NCBI RefSeq assembly: GCF_016808335.1 | Contig: NC_053150.1 | Coordinates: 43,737,607-43,801,606 of the forward strand | Source: Panicum virgatum | Lineage: Eukaryota > Streptophyta > Magnoliopsida > Poales > Poaceae | Reading direction: 5' to 3' | DNA: 64,000 nt | In this document: positions 46,165-59,700 of the stretch, in pieces | How the letters are laid out: each line of letters starts with the position of its first letter | Numbering within the stretch: position 1 is the stretch's first letter | Notes under the pieces: model-generated | The model's database searches: none | What the model saw: only the letters and a program-made list of their open reading frames with translations | Told to the model about the DNA's origin: nothing | Position numbers and translations under genes: made by a program

Positions 46165-47710
46165 CGCAGCTTGCGCCGTGCCAAAACCACTGCGTATAGC
46201 AGCTTCTGAATCTGTGGATAGCATGTCTTAGTTTCAGACAGCACCTCGCAGATGTAGTACACTGGCCATTGGACGAGCAGAGCATGGCCCTCCTCTTGTT
46301 TTTCGACAACGACCACCGCGCCGACCACTTGGGTCGTCGCGGCTATGTACAGATAGAGGGGCTCACCATCCGTGGGTGGCGTGATAATGGGGGCATGAGT
46401 GAGCGATGCCTTCAGCCTGTCGAGGGCTTCTTGAGCTTCGGGGGTCCACGTGAAGCGCTCGGTTTTCCTCAGGAGTCGATACAGGGGTAAGCCTTTCTCG
46501 CTGAGACGAGAGATGAAACGGCTGAGGGACGCTAGGCATCCCATGACCCTTTGTACCCCCTTTAGGTCTCGGATCGGTCCCATCCAAGTGATGGCCGAGA
46601 CTTTGTCAGGGTTGGGTTCGATGCCCCACTAGGAGACAATGAAGCCCAAGAGCATGCCTCGTGGGACTCCGAACACGCACTTCTCGAGGTTGAGTTTTAC
46701 CCCTTTGGCCCTTAGGCAATCGAATGCGATCCTGAGATCGGCAACCAGGTCCTCCGCCTTCCTGGATTTTACAACGATGTCATCAACATATGCCTCTACA
46801 TTTCACCCGAGGTGGTCTCCGAAAATGTGGAGCATACACCGCTGATATGTAGCTCCGGCTTTCTGAGGCCAAAGGGCATCGTGATGTAGCAGTACATGCC
46901 GAAGGGCGTGATATAAGAAGTCACAAGCTGGTCAGACTCTCTCATCTTAATTTGGTGGTAACCGGAGTAAGCATCAAGAAAGGATAAAAGTTCACACCCG
47001 CAGTTGAATCTACGATTTGATCAATGCGTGGCAAAGGAAAGGGAACCTTCGGACATACTTTATTTAAGCTGGTATAGTCTACGCACATCCACCAACTCCC
47101 ATTCTTTTTCCTCACTAATATAGGATTAGCTAGCCACTCGGGATGGAATACTTCCTTGATGAATCCGGCCGCCAGAAGTTTCTGCAGCTCCTCGCCAATC
47201 GCCCGGCACTTGAGCTCGTCGAAGCGTCGCAGGTGCTGCTTCACCGGCTTGGAGTTGGGTCGGATATCAAGGGAGTGCTCGGCGACCTCCCTCGGTATGC
47301 CAGGCATGTCCGAGGGGCTCCACGCGAAGATGTCTGCGTTGGTGCGGAAAAAGTCGATGAGCACCACTTCCTATTTGCTGTTGAGGGTGGCGCTGACCTG
47401 CAACGCCTTGTCGTCGGAGCGATTCGGGTCGAGGGGCACCTTCTTAATACCCTCGGCGGGTTCGAAGCTTCCCACATGTCGGTGCATGGAGTCCAAGGCC
47501 TCGCCTGCCATTTTGTCGAGGGTGGCTGCGAGGGCCTCATCCTCCGCTTGAGCCTCCGCATGCTCAACGCACTCGACGTCGCACTCGTAGGCATGCTCGA
47601 ACGTAGAGCCGACGGTGATGACACCCTTCGGACCCGGCATCTTCAGCTTGAGGTAGGTGTAGTTTGGGATGGCCATGAACTTGGAATAGCAGGGACGACC
47701 AAGAATGGCA
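46165..47710 (-). pseudogene. Tat RT and RNase H region
   Basis: The frame resumes right after the solo LTR. A linker (MAIPNYTYLKLKMPGP) with a stop at 47371-47373 leads into RT (SLDIRPNSKPVKQHLRRF, SWWMCVDYTSLNKVCPK). A frameshift near 46970 follows. The catalytic YVDD is at 46779-46790, with TGA at 46803-46805 and TAG at 46629-46631 on either side. RNase H (PLYLYIAATTQVVGAVVV) runs to the breakpoint at 46165. The sense partner continues at 34592-35186 after a deletion of part of RNase H and integrase. Confidence 0.88.
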
Positions 47711-47715
47711 TGATA
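47711..47715 (+). repeat. TSD (TGATA) of solo LTR
   Basis: TGATA at 47711-47715 recurs at 51324-51328. Removing one copy and the LTR restores the Tat frame. Confidence 0.95.
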
Positions 47716-50700
47716 TGTAACACCCTAATTTAAATTTCAGCTTTTATTAATAAATTTAATTGGCTTTATTTACATTTCTAAGGATTATTGTGTTTAGTAT
47801 GGCATATAATCCAATTTTTGTTCCTCAAGTAATTAAAATTTTATCATAGGTTTAATTGTTGGTGTTGCATTCATGCTGGTGCATTAATTTATTTGTTTGA
47901 GTGCTAGTTGTGAATTCAAATTTGAATTTGAATTCACCTAGTTGTGTGATAGTTTGAATTAGAAATAGGAAAGGAAATAGAAGAAGAAAAAGAGAAGAAA
48001 CCAAAACCCAGTCAAACCCAAACCACGGCAGCCCAAGTCGACCCAATCCTTCTCTTCTCTCCCCGCCGGCCCACCTGTCTCATTCCCTCTCACGCTCGCT
48101 GGTCGCTCGCGCAGCCCCGGCCCAAGCGCCGCGGCCCAGCTGTCTCCTTCCGCGCGGCCTGCTCCGCTCTGCCTAGCTCCACCCCGCGCCTGAGCCAGCG
48201 CCGTGCGCGCCGTCCTCCGTCCGACACCCTGGGCCCGCTGACAGCCACTCTTTCCCCACGCGCACGCGCTCCTTTCCCTCAGCCCTGGGTCCACCTGTCG
48301 GCACCAACCTTCGCTCGCCTCGCCGCTCAGTGGACAGCACAGCGCCCCGGGCCCGCTCATCGGTGACACAAGCCCCGTTCTCCCAGCCCGCACCCGCGCG
48401 CGCCTTCTCCCGCTGACTGCTCTGGCCCACTTGTCATCCCCGTCCCCCGCTTCCCCCGCGCGCTCACCGGTCACGCCCGAGATCCTTGCCGGGGATCACG
48501 CCTGCGCCCTCCGCGGCACGGACGCCCAGACCCCGCCTTGCCCCTTTAAACTCACCCAGCGGACCCCTGCACCCTATCCATCTTCGCCGCCACACCCACA
48601 ACCCTAGCCGCCGCAACAGAGTTCCTCCGCCGCGCAGACTCCTCTGCTCCGCCACGGATCGGCCACGCCACGGTCTCCCAGCCCCGGCCAACAACCTCTG
48701 GAGCTCCGCCCCGTGCCCAAGACCTTCCCCGAGCTTGCTGCCCTTGACCGCCAGCCTGCACGCGCCAGATTTTCGACCAGAGCCCGCCGCCGGTAAGTCG
48801 CGCCGCCTGTGCGATTGCTCGCCGCCGGTAGACCACATCCCGCCCTGACCACTGTAGCATCTCCGCAGCAACTCCAGGAGGCGAACCAAGGGAATCCAGG
48901 AACACGGAGATACCTAGCAGTGGCCGAACCCCGAGCTCCGCCCGTGCGCTGCCGCCGGACCGACGCCATCAACCCTTCTACGCCACCCGCCTGCCCGATT
49001 CAGTGCTAGGTGAGCACAACCCAGGTCTCCTCTACATTTTGCGCTAGAATCTTGTCACGTAGGCTGTTCCAGTGGCAGGAACACTCACGCTCCCGGCAAG
49101 CGCTGCCGCGCTGACCCGCCGTCGCCGGTGCACACTCCGCCACGGACCTTCCCGAGCCCAACCCAGGCCCCAGGTGGGTCACGCGTAACGCGCAGACCAC
49201 GCCCGAACCAAGCACAGGTCGAAACGACCCCCGGAGGGCCAGAAACGGCGTACTCTGGCGACTCCCCACCGCACGCCACCGCGGAATAACTCGCCGGCGA
49301 CAAATCGCCGCCGCCCCTGCGCCCAGTTAGGTCCGAGCCGTTTGATCTGAGACCGACGCTTGAGATTAGATCCCGATCCAGACAACCTTGAGCCCTCAGA
49401 TCTCGATCCAACAGATCAGATCTAAACTTACCCCTTTGCGCTGCTACTTTTGCTAAAGAGACCCTGCCTTTCTTGGTAATCAACCCGCGGTCCAAGTCTG
49501 TTCAAAAGTAATTACGAATAGGTCCTGTTTTTAATGTTTAGGCCCCTAATCTTTCCAGAAATAGTGGTCGCCGTCTAGCCTTGGTGTTTTTGCGAGTTAG
49601 ACACTGGATCTATATTTTAATTATATTTTAGTCCACAGTTTTGAACAGAAACCCCCTAGAACTCCAGTTATCTTACAAATAGGTCCCTGGAACTTGTTTT
49701 TAGCCTAGATTATGCGTTTTAGCTCCGTTTTAGGCATTCTTTATGTCCTCGGGATCTTTGTAACGCATAGAATAGTTTTAGACTAGTTTAGTATGCTGTT
49801 TTTATGTATTGATGTACTGTTTCTTAGTGTTAGCATTTGTTTGCATGTATGTTTATGTTGTTGCCTTGTTTTTGGCCATGTGTTCGTGAGTAGACGTTGA
49901 GCTACCGGAGGAGCCCCAGTACCAGTACCTGGAGCAGCCATCTTCTGACCAGTTTGAGCAGCAGCAGGAGCAGTACGAGGAAGGCAAGTATAACATGAAC
50001 ATCACCTATCACCTTTAATTACAATTTCATACTGCATTTTAATACTATATGACATAAGGATTTCCTAGCCACTTTATATCCTTTATATATATCCTTCGGA
50101 TTGCATTTTGGTTAGTTGTGCTAGGTGCCGCGCTATAACACACTTGGTCCTTTTTAATTAATTTGATTAATGGTATATGCAACTTAATTCTGAGAGTGGC
50201 CCTCTGTGTGGCTTGAGTGGCTCATGTCTCGTTAAAAATTGGTTTTTGTTAGAAACATGGTTTAGGGGGCCAGCACGGTGCTTACTGCCTGGTTGGCCAC
50301 TCTCCGTAAGGACCGGTTCATAGAGCGACAACCTAGGACAACAGCGCTACCACACGACTGGAATGGGATGGTCTTGGCGTAATAATTAGGTCTTTTTGGT
50401 TTGGAGTAACTTACCTGCGAGGCAGGGGCGGTAAGCTTCTATGGCCCTCGTGCTGAGTGGCCTTGTCTGTGCTTCGTGTCTTGATGCCCACTAGACCTGC
50501 TCCATAGTCGCTGATCCACCCTTGCGGTTACTCCCTACCAACGAGATTCTTTGTAAAGGCCTTGTAGTGAGTTTGCTAGTCATCTCACCTAAGGAAGTGT
50601 GATGAACAACTAGCGTAGCTCATGACTTGTGGGTAAAGATGTGCAACCTCTGCAGAGTGTAAAACTGGTATACTAGCCGTGCTCACGGTCATGAGCGGCC

Positions 50701-51323
50701 CAGATCCTCCTTTTGATTAGTGGGGTTATCTTCCTTTGACGAGGCAGGTTTCCCCGGGTGGCTTGGTTTGGTTTGGTTCTCAGTAGTTTCTTAATTAATT
50801 CTGATTAATTACTATGTAAGTGGGTTAATGGTAATTCATCAACTTGTAGTAAATAGTTTTAATAAAATTTTGCCAACACTTAAAAGCTAATGCAGTTGAG
50901 TCAGCCAACCTTAGAGCCCCATAGTTTGTGTTATACTTGTTGAGTACAAGTTGTGTACTCACTCTTGCCTCTTCTCTAATTTTTCCTCTTGGATACTCTA
51001 CTGCTGCTCAGTTCCTGCCGACGCGAGGGAGTTCGCTCAGTGCTACCAGGACTACAAGGACTTCTAGGCATTCGTCTCCCAGTCGACGTCCCTGTGGCGC
51101 CCTGCTCAGCTTCGGAGAGTTTTTATCGTATTTGTACTTCGCTTCCGCTGTATCTGACATTTTTGTCATTATTGTAATAAATAACATTCGTACTCGCTTT
51201 ATTATATCTTTTTACGTGAAATGTGCTATGATATACTGTTCATTCTGTTGTATATACGTGTGACTTGATCCTGGCACGTATATGATTGCTCGGTTTATGT
51301 CCTTTTATAAACCGGGTGTTACA
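47716..51323 (+). mobile_element. Tekay-type solo LTR (3608 bp)
   Basis: It is a complete LTR from TGTAACACCC to GGGTGTTACA with perfect TGATA duplications, inserted in the Tat polyprotein between protease and RT. The layout is: AT-rich start, GC-rich promoter half with CAACCCTAG and CCTTTAAACTC near 48543, donor-like sites at 48792 (GGTAAGT) and 49009 (GGTGAGC), a T-rich region, the exon-like QY-rich segment (49894-49983), and a second exon-like segment (51012-51067). There is no PBS or internal region, so it is a solo product of LTR-LTR recombination. Confidence 0.95.
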
Positions 51324-53944
51324 TGATAGGATCCCCGAAACCCCACCACCTCAAAGGTGAGTACTTCCTTGCGGAAATTGGCTGCCGTGCCGAAGCAGAT
51401 AGGCAGATCGATCTGGCCGAGGGGTTGGACTCGCTTCGCCGGCGCAACACCATGAAAAGGCGACTTGCTGGGGCAAAGCTTGTTCAATCCAATCCCCATG
51501 AGCTCCAAGGTGTGGGCGTACATGATGTTGAGGCTGCTGCCTCCGTCCATGAGCACCTTGGAGAAGCGGGTGTTGCCGATGATGGGGTCGACAACGAGTG
51601 GATACCGTCCCGGATGCGGGACGTAGTCAGGGTGGTCCTCGCAGCCAAAGGAAATGGTGTCCTTCGACTAGTTGAGGTAGGACGGCGTGGCCTTGGTGAC
51701 GGAGAAGACTTCCCGGCGCTCACGCTTGCGCTGCCGAGAGGTCATGTTCGTCATTGGTCCTCCAAAGATGAAGAAGGCGTTCTCCACTGGGGGGAACTCG
51801 TCATCTCCACCTTTGTCGCCAGCATCCTTCTTCTTCTCCTCGTAGCGATGCGCGACGCGGTTGTAGTACTTCTTGAGCATTTCGCATTGCTTGAGGGTGT
51901 GGTTGACCGCGCCCTTGTGGTAAGGGCACGGTTTCTTCAGCATGTCGTCGAATAGGCCGCCTCCACATCGAGGGGGGCCTCGAGGTCCTTTGCGGTCCGG
52001 GGCAGCGACGAAGGCCTCGTCGGAGTCTTCTGCCTTCCCCATTCCACGCTGGATTGGAGGGGCCTGCTTCTTTCCTTTTCTCCCCTGCTTTTGTTTCTTG
52101 GCGGGGGCGTTGATCTTGGGGTTGCTGCCCTCTGCGGGCGCATCTTCCTTGCGTTTGTTCGGCTTGTCGTCGAAAATGACCCCAACTGCCTCCTCGCCGG
52201 CGGCGTAGTTGGTGGCAGCGTCGAACAATTCGTTGGTGTTGGCGGGACGGCTTCGCGCAAGCTCGTGCACTAGGTTCCTGCACGTCGTGCCCTCGAGGAA
52301 GGCGTTGATGACCACAACGTGGGTGACACTAGGGAGCTCGGTGCATTGCTTGGAGAAGCGCTGCACGTAGTCGCGCAGGGACTCATTGGGCTTCTGGCGA
52401 CACTCTTTGAGATCCCAGGAGTTTCCAGGGCGCACGTATGTGCCCTGGAAGTTGCCCACGAAGATCTGGACCAAGTCGGCCCAGTTGTGGATCTGGTCCG
52501 CGGGCAAGTGCTTGAGCCACGTTCGTGTGGCGTCAGCAAGATGAAGGGGGAGGTTGCGGATGATAACCGCGTCTTCCGTCGCACCGCCCAGCTGGCATGC
52601 TAGACGGTAGTCGTTGAGCCAGACTACAGGATCGGTTTCGCATGAGTACTTGACGAGGGTGGTGGGTTGTCGAAAGCGCGGGGGAAAAGAAGCGGTTCGA
52701 ATCTCCCGACTGAACACCAGGGTGCCCGGAGGCTCCGGTGACTCACCCCTGTCGTACTCGGGGTCAAAGCGTCCACCCCGCCGAGGGCTATACTTCCTGC
52801 CGTTGATGACGTAGCGGGCGTCACCGTCGCCGGCATGCCCGCGCGTGTCGTGGAGTCGCTCCCTCGCGGGAGCCTTTCCGATGCGGTCGTGCACCGAGGG
52901 TGCCTTCGCATCGAGCGCTACGGCTGCATTACCTTTTCCCCCTGGCAGAGAGTGTGCTGAAGCCTCGAGGTCCTGATGTGTAGTCCCACCGGGCTACTTC
53001 GGGGCTATCGAGCGCATGCGAGACGCAGAGCTCTCGGCCTGCTGTAAAGCAGCTTGCTCGATGAGCGCCTGTGCTTTGTGGCGCAGGTTGTGACCCGAAG
53101 TAGTCGATGGCTCAGGCATCGCTTGGAGTAGGTAGGCCACAGCAACAAGTTTTTTGCCGGCTGTTTTCAATTTTGGAGGTTTGTCGACGTTGTCGTCGGC
53201 TACGATCCGCTCCCGGGCAACACGTCCCGCCGCCTGGGCATGTGCCCCACGCGCGGTATGCTGCTGCTCGAGTGCGGTGCGCAGCTCATGGGTCTGCCGA
53301 CGCTGCTCGTCGAGCTTGGCTTGGAGCTCCTTGAGCTGCGCCAGCTGTGCTTGCCGCGCCGCCGAGCTTGACGAAGAAGAAGGGGCCGCAGGCGGCACCA
53401 CCAGTTGGTTCGCTTGCACGTCTGCCCCGCCGTTCCCGTCATCACCGGGAACATTGTCGTCTTGCCCGTCCGCGAGCAGAACAATGAAGCACTCCCGGGC
53501 AGGATCATAATCCCCCTCGCTGGAGTCCTCAGAGCAGGTGAGGCAGTAAGCCGTCGCCAGCTGGAACGAGTGGAAAGTGCTGGGGTCGCGGACCCCAGAG
53601 TAGTCCTCAGCCTCCTCGGCCGTGAAGTTTTCCATGAAGAAGTTGACGTCGTCGGAGATTGAGCTCGCCGTCTCGGGGTAGGAGTCATTAGGAGATGATG
53701 CGATGAGGCTGCGGATCGACAGGAGATGATGACCCGGTAGGTCCTCGTACTCGGCGAAGTTGGTGCTGGATGAAGAAGAGTAGGATGCAGCGTTGCGCAT
53801 CCCGATGGGGAAGAGCGACGCCGCAGTCGCGCCACCCCTAGGAAGCACTAGGGCTGCAGTCGATGATGATGCCGGCGCTGCCGACGCCAAAGCACGTGAT
53901 GACGAAGCGGTGGCCCCGTCGGCCACGACGCTGAGCCGCGACAT
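51324..53944 (-). pseudogene. gag: Tat gag and aspartic protease
   Basis: One frame starts at ATG 53944. It contains a Ser/Ala-rich N-terminus, a coiled-coil with Gln/Leu heptads and the gag core (DPVVWLNDYRLACQLGG, LPLHLADATRTWLKHLP). A basic linker and a CCHC-like motif (CPYHKGAVNHTLKQC) follow, then the protease (MDGGSSLNIMY, 51549-51520). TAG codons at 52994-52996 and 51668-51670 interrupt it without changing frame. The protease end is cut by the solo LTR in codons before the conserved ILGRP region, which resumes near 47710. Confidence 0.88.
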
Positions 53945-54182
53945 GGCAACCTCAACCCACGTAGGGGAGGTGAGGCGTGCCGCCCGAAGCCGCTCTGCCC
54001 GCGCTTGTCGCGAATGCTAGCCCGAGCGCCTGTTGCGCCGGGCTGGTGAAGCCGGAATGTCCGGGTTGCGTCTGGGCGAGAGGAGCTCCATGAGGTAACC
54101 GTTGCCGGTTGCTCTAAACTCGAGACTCCCGATCCAGATCACGTATCAAATGGGAACAAAAGAGAAAATGTCACGCAGCGTG

Positions 54183-54200
54183 CCCCTACCTGGCGCGCCA
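54183..54200 (-). other. Tat element primer binding site
   Basis: The minus strand reads TGGCGCGCCAGGTAGGGG two bases after the LTR end. This matches the PBS form seen in grass Tat elements; I do not name the tRNA from memory with certainty. Confidence 0.85.
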
Positions 54201-54202
54201 AC

Positions 54203-55640
54203 TGCCGGTGTCCTGACCCGGCAGTCCGGATCCCAACTAGTAAATGTTGCGTGTTTCCTTGTTCCAGATGTTGATGCAAGAGGCAACATAGTAACCCACG
54301 GGTTTATCCTGGTTCCGGCCGCGGGCCGTACGTCCAGCAAGGGGGTGTGCGAGGGCACTGTATTATCTTGCATCGGAGGTGCCTGTAGTAGGGGGTACGG
54401 GCAAGGCGAGAGAGGGAGGGAAGCTCCCAGGTCTCTGCTAGAGGAGAAGCTGGTTGAGGCGAGTGCCAATATTGAGTGGTGAGCATTGTGCTCGTGTGAG
54501 GATGATCGCGACGTCGTCCTAGGTAGCCCCCCTCTTAAAGGAAGCCCACCTCCTCCTTTTATAGTCAAAAGGAGGGACGATGTACATGCGCAGGGGAATC
54601 GTGGAAGTTGTCGTTCTCCCCCGAATCGCGGGGGTGCAGTGGTCGAACACTTTGGGAAGTACACTGTGGGGCATGGCGTCGGGCGTGGCAGTCATCCTGG
54701 GTGTCGTCCTTGGTCTTGCGGAGATCGCGCCGGCGTCCTGCCAGCCCCAGCAGGCGGCGTGGTCGTCGCTGTAGGGTGTACAGTCCTCCAGATGTGGCGT
54801 GGTGGCGCTCCATGGGCCCTGCAGGTCAGGGTCTGGCATGCACCAGCGGTAACGGGGCACGTGGCGATCCCGGACCCCCCCCTGAACGGAGTGTTGGCGC
54901 GCGCTCTAGGAGGTCCGAGAGACACATGGAGGTCCCGGACCCCTCGAGGGGGGGAGGTCCGGGCCTCCGGCTGCTAGTGCTGTGTGCCCCTCCTTGAGGG
55001 GCACGTGGCAACGCCGGACCCCTTCCCGAGCAGGGGGCGGGTCCGGGGCCATACGTGTGATGAGGTGGAGTCCGGACAGCCGGAGTTGGCAGAATAGTAA
55101 CGGGAACTGTGCCGAGCGCGTCTCGTCCCGCGTCACAGGTTCCATAGTGCTGCCACAGCGTTCGGGATGGCGGAGCAGTGACCGAAGTTGGCGGACAGGA
55201 CTCCAGTCACAGCCACTGTGGGGAATGGCGGCCTGACGCCATCTGTCCTGGGCGCTGTGGAGGAGTGGTTGGCATTTAATGCCTCCGTACGACGGGAGGG
55301 TGAGCGGTAGGGCCGTTTGTCCTTTACGCCGAGGGATGGCCTCGAGCGAGGCGGAGATGAGTTGCCTGCTCGAGGGTAGGTTCGCTACCCTCGAGCGAGG
55401 CGGAGATGTGGGGCGCAGTCGAGGGTCTCGATGGGAGCCCTCGAGCGAGGCAGAGATCGCCCCGCGGGTCCGAGAGGGGTGCGAAAGGGCCGCATGCTGG
55501 GCTTCTTTGAGTCCTTTCATTTCTTCCGGATTGGAAGGAGGCCGTGGGCCTTCGTGGGCTCAGTCGCCTAACATGTGTTTGCGTTTTTTACGGTGATCTT
55601 AGTACCCAGATTAGGGTATCCCTAATCGTAGTTCCCGACA
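54203..55640 (-). repeat. Tat element 5' LTR
   Basis: This 1438-bp LTR starts TGCCGGTGTCC (one base from TGTCGGTG of the other LTR) and ends TTCCCGACA at 55640. It aligns throughout with 4069-5492. The divergence is visible by eye, consistent with an older insertion than the Sirevirus. Confidence 0.93.
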
Positions 55641-56658
55641 CATCCCGATCAGCTTCAGGCTCTGGAAAGTTTCCAATCCAAGCGAGGAACGGGATGCGGT
55701 ACCCGAAAGAGAAAAAGAATGGTGCTGGCGGGATCTTAAGAAAAACTTCACTGTTCCAGCTGAATCCGAAGAGATATGCAAGCGCTGGACCCTGAGTAAG
55801 ATGGCCGAACAGCTGCAATCATTCAAGAAAATTTTGACGAAGAAATATATCAAGACCGGGACCACACCCGTATTTACCAGCGAGCTCAAAAATCTCAGGG
55901 GTCACTGGGATGCATTTGTGGAATACAAGTTATCAGAACTTGGGCTTCAGAAGGTGCAGAAGGCCAAAGACAACGCCTCGAAGAAAGTGTACCATCACAC
56001 TCTAGGCCAAGGAGGCTACAAGCTTGCAATACCCAAATGGGAAAAGATGGAGCAGGATCTGCTTGACAGAGGCATCCAACCTGTGACCATGAACTGGCCT
56101 GAAAGGTCAAGGACCTGGTTTTATGGTCACGGGGGAAGCTTGAACCCATTGACTGGTGACTGCATCTATGGGCCAAACATCCAGCGAGCAGCCCAGAGAC
56201 TACAGGAGGCCATACAAGAAGCGGCCGAGGGAACATTCCAGCCGGATAGAGAGAGGGACGAGCTGACTTATGCCTTTGGGAATCCAGAGCATCCGGGCCG
56301 CACAAGAGGCAAAGGCGTGGTTCCGTGGAAGTATGGGTTCAGGGATTACATTGAATCATATAGAAGCCGGCAAAGAAGAAAGAATGATGAGCGGGAGCAC
56401 TTGCGAAGGCTAGAGGAATGGCTCATGTCACACGATCAAAGACTGGAGGAAGAGGTTCAACGCCAAGTGGCCATAGCAATGAGCCAGCAACAGCAAGCGC
56501 AAACGGTGCCTCCAGAGCCTAATGTCGCAGCCGAACATCTGTCTCAGCGGAAAAGCAGCTGCGCTTCCACAGACGTCGCCGTCGTCGAGCCAGCGGGGAT
56601 CCAGGCCGCAGTTGAAGCGACGGCCCCGCAGCGATTTCTAGTGGATGATATCACCTAG
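55641..56658 (+). pseudogene. CACTA Ptta-type protein, 3' part
   Basis: The open frame resumes at the CATCC duplication and runs without a stop to 56656-56658. It contains the Transposase_24 (Ptta/En/Spm) domain. Visible segments are FVEYKLSELGLQKVQKAKDN, HHTLGQGGYK, FYGHGGSLN and GPNIQRAAQRLQEAI, and a Gln-rich helical tail (LEEEVQRQVAIAMSQQQQ). With the 5' part at 3633-4068 this was one gene. Family function is unknown, but it commonly accompanies grass CACTA transposases. Confidence 0.85.
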
Positions 56659-56711
56659 CGGACACCTTGTGACCTGCAGACTGCCATTAAGAACTTAATG
56701 TTCACTGTTGC

Positions 56712-56716
56712 GTACG
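56712..56716 (+). repeat. TSD (GTACG) of second solo LTR
   Basis: GTACG at 56712-56716 recurs at 60252-60256, around a TGTAAC...GTTATA element. Confidence 0.93.
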
Positions 56717-59700
56717 TGTAACACCCTAATCTAAATTTCAGCATTTAATAATAAATTTAATCGGCTTCATTTAATTTTTCAAAGGTTTATTATGCTTAGC
56801 CTGCATTTAATTTAATTTTCTTCTCACAATTAATTAAAATTCATCTTAGGTTCAATTTGTTTGTGCATTCATGTTGGAGCATAGTTTTATTTTTGGTTGC
56901 ATAGTTTTATTTTTGGTTGAGTGCTTAGGATTTGAATTCAAATTTTATTTGAATTCAATTAGATTTGAGTTAGTTTGTGAAAAAGAAAAGGAAATAGAAA
57001 AAAGAGAAGGAAAACCCAGCACAAAACCCAGCCCAACCCCACTCCGCGGCCCAAGTCGCCTCCTCCTCCTTTCCCTCTCGCCGGCCCAGTCCACCTCCCA
57101 GCCGGCCCGCTCCCTCACCCCGCCTCGGCCCAGCAAGTCGCCAGCGCACGCCCCTCCTTTCCTCCCAGCCCAGCGCCCCCCTCGCTCTTTCCCCCGCCTC
57201 GCAGCCCAGCAGCGCGCACTCGCCAGCGCCCCACCTTCTCTCCCTGCTGGACGGAGCCCGCGCGTCAGTTCTTTCCCCTTCCTCCGCCTGCAATCTCCGC
57301 CCGAGCCCTCTGTTTTGCTTCTGCCGCGCTCGCTCGCCTGCCCGTGGACCATCCCGCCCGAGCCCGACCACCACGAGACCCACATGCAGCCCTCCCTCCC
57401 GCTCCTTGCAGGCGCACCCCGGACTCCGAGCGACCCCCGCTGATTTCGGATCGAGGGCAGGATCAGTCCGCGTGCGCAACGCCCATACCGCGATTCCCGC
57501 AGCCCGCACGCCGAGGATCACCCCCGCTGCCTTCTTAACGCTCCCCGCACCTCCCTGAACCCTATCCCCACCACAATTTCCCCCAAACCCTAGCCCAACG
57601 CCGCCCCACCATTGGAGCTCTGCCCGAACGCCCCATGGTGAGCTCCTCGACAATGCTCCGCGCCGTCAACCCTGTGCCAGCCATCATGACCCGCTTCGTC
57701 GCTTTGCAGGACGACCCCGCATCGCTGCCACCGGAGCAGACGCTCAAGGAGCCGTCCACGCGGCCTCTCCTCATACGCCACCGACCTGCCAAGCTTGGAA
57801 CCGCCGCGACGCCGCCGTGGAAACTCTGCACAGCACATCTGCCCGATTCAGTGCTAGGTGAGCACCACCCTAACCCCTCTGTCCTTTGTGCTAAGAATCA
57901 AGGCCCATAGATCACGCCCGAGCTCGGAACACCGCAGTTCCACCTCCGTCGCCGCAGCTCTACCATGGCGGATGCCCTGCATGACGGCACCACCACGCCC
58001 AGACCTTGTTTACACTTGCGTTGGCACTGAGCACACACACAGGCACGTTTGGCTTCCAGTTTTGAGCACAACCTGATGTGAACACCCGTGCGCCGGCGAG
58101 CGCCGCCGCACAGAACCACCTCCACCATGGCGCGCGTGTACCCAGAGCCTTGCCGAGACCCACTTCAGGCCCAGATGGAGCACGCGTGTTGCGCTGATCT
58201 TCCCTGACCCAATCCCCGCTCGAATCCTAGCCCGGAGCACCGATTTCGGCGCACTCCGGTGAAGCGCCGCCGCGGAACAGAGCTCCGGCGAGCCGCACAG
58301 CCGCCCAGCACGCCCCAAACTCCCCGAGCCGCTCGATCCAGAACGTGCGGCCACGATTAGATCTAACTTACCCCTTCGGCCTGGCGTTTTTGTTAAAGAG
58401 CCCCCCAGCTTTCTTGAAATAAACCCGCAGTCCTGAGCAGTGTAAAAATAATTCCAAAACCGCCCCTGTTTTTATGTTTTAGACCCTGAACTTCTGGGTT
58501 ATAGAACCCGCAGTCCAGCCAGCGTAGTTTTGCGCGTTAGCCCCTGGGTCTATGCATTAATTACGTATAGGCCCCTGGTTTTTGTAGAAAACACCTAGAA
58601 ACTTAGTTTTTCTTGCAGAAAAGCCCCTAGACCCTGTTTTAACCCTAGTTTTCGCGTTCTAGCTCCGTTTTAGGTGTTCTTTATGTCCACACGACCGTTG
58701 TAACACGTAGAATAGTGCTAGCTTAGTTTTGTTGGCCATTTTTATGTATTGTTGTACTGTTTCCTAGTATTTGCACATGTTTGCTTGTATGTTTATATTG
58801 TTGCCTTGTTTCTGGCCATGTGTTCGTGAGTAGACGTTGAGCTACCGGAGGAGCCCCAGTACCAGTACCCGGGACAGCCACCATCTTCTGAGCAGTTTGA
58901 GCAGCAAGAGCAGTTTGAGGAAGGCAAGTATAACATGAACAACACCTATCACTTTTAAATACATTTTCATACTGCATTTTAATACTATATGCCTATAAGG
59001 ATTTTCCTAGCCACTTTATATCCTTTATATATATCCCTTGGGTTGCATTTTTGGTTAGTTGTGCTAGGTTGCTGCGCTCTCACACTTAATGGTCCTTTTT
59101 AATTAATTTGTTAATATTCTTATGTAACTTAATTCTAGAGCCGACCCTCTGTGGTTTGTGCGTCCTAAAATATGTTTTGTTAGAAACATGGTTTAGGGGG
59201 CCAGCACGGTGCTTAGTGCTGGGTTGGCCACTCTCCATAAGGACCGGTTCATAGAGCGACAACCTGGGACAACAGCGCTACCACAAGACTGGAATGGGAC
59301 GGTCTTGGCTTACTAATTAGGTCATTTTGGTTCGGGAGTAACTTACCGACGGGGCAAGAGAGGGGTGAGCTTCAATTGTCCCTGCGCTGCGAGGCTTGGT
59401 CTGTGTTATCTTGTACCCCCTCGAGGTGGGCCCCATCATTGCGGAGCCTGAATCCTTAGTGGTTACCCCTTACCAATGTGGTCCTTTGTAACGGCCTCGT
59501 AGTGAGTTTGCTAGTCATCTCACCTACGGAAGTGTGATGAACAACTAGCGTAGCTCACGACTTGTGGGTAAAGATGTGCAACCTCTGCAAAGTGTAAAAC
59601 TGGTATACTAGCCGTGCTCACGGTCATGAGTGGCCCAGATTCTCCTTTTTATTAGTGGGGTTATCTTCCTTTGATTAAGGGGGTTCCCCGGGTGGTTTGG

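Larger units (their letters stand above)
4069..55640 (-). mobile_element. Tat-lineage Ty3/gypsy retrotransposon with antisense gene, heavily nested
   Basis: The termini are TGTCGGTG...CCCGACA at both LTRs, with a perfect 5-bp TSD (CATCC). A primer binding site (54183-54200) and polypurine tract (5493-5505) place the sense direction on the minus strand. The order on the minus strand is 5' LTR, gag, protease, RT, RNase H, integrase, then a long 3' region that carries an oppositely oriented gene. Antisense genes with the 'putative gypsy type transposon' domain are known in grass Tat elements (Retand/RIRE2 relatives); the lineage is my inference from that and from the pol motifs. The coding region has several nonsense codons and one frameshift, and three later insertions split it. 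Confidence 0.9.
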
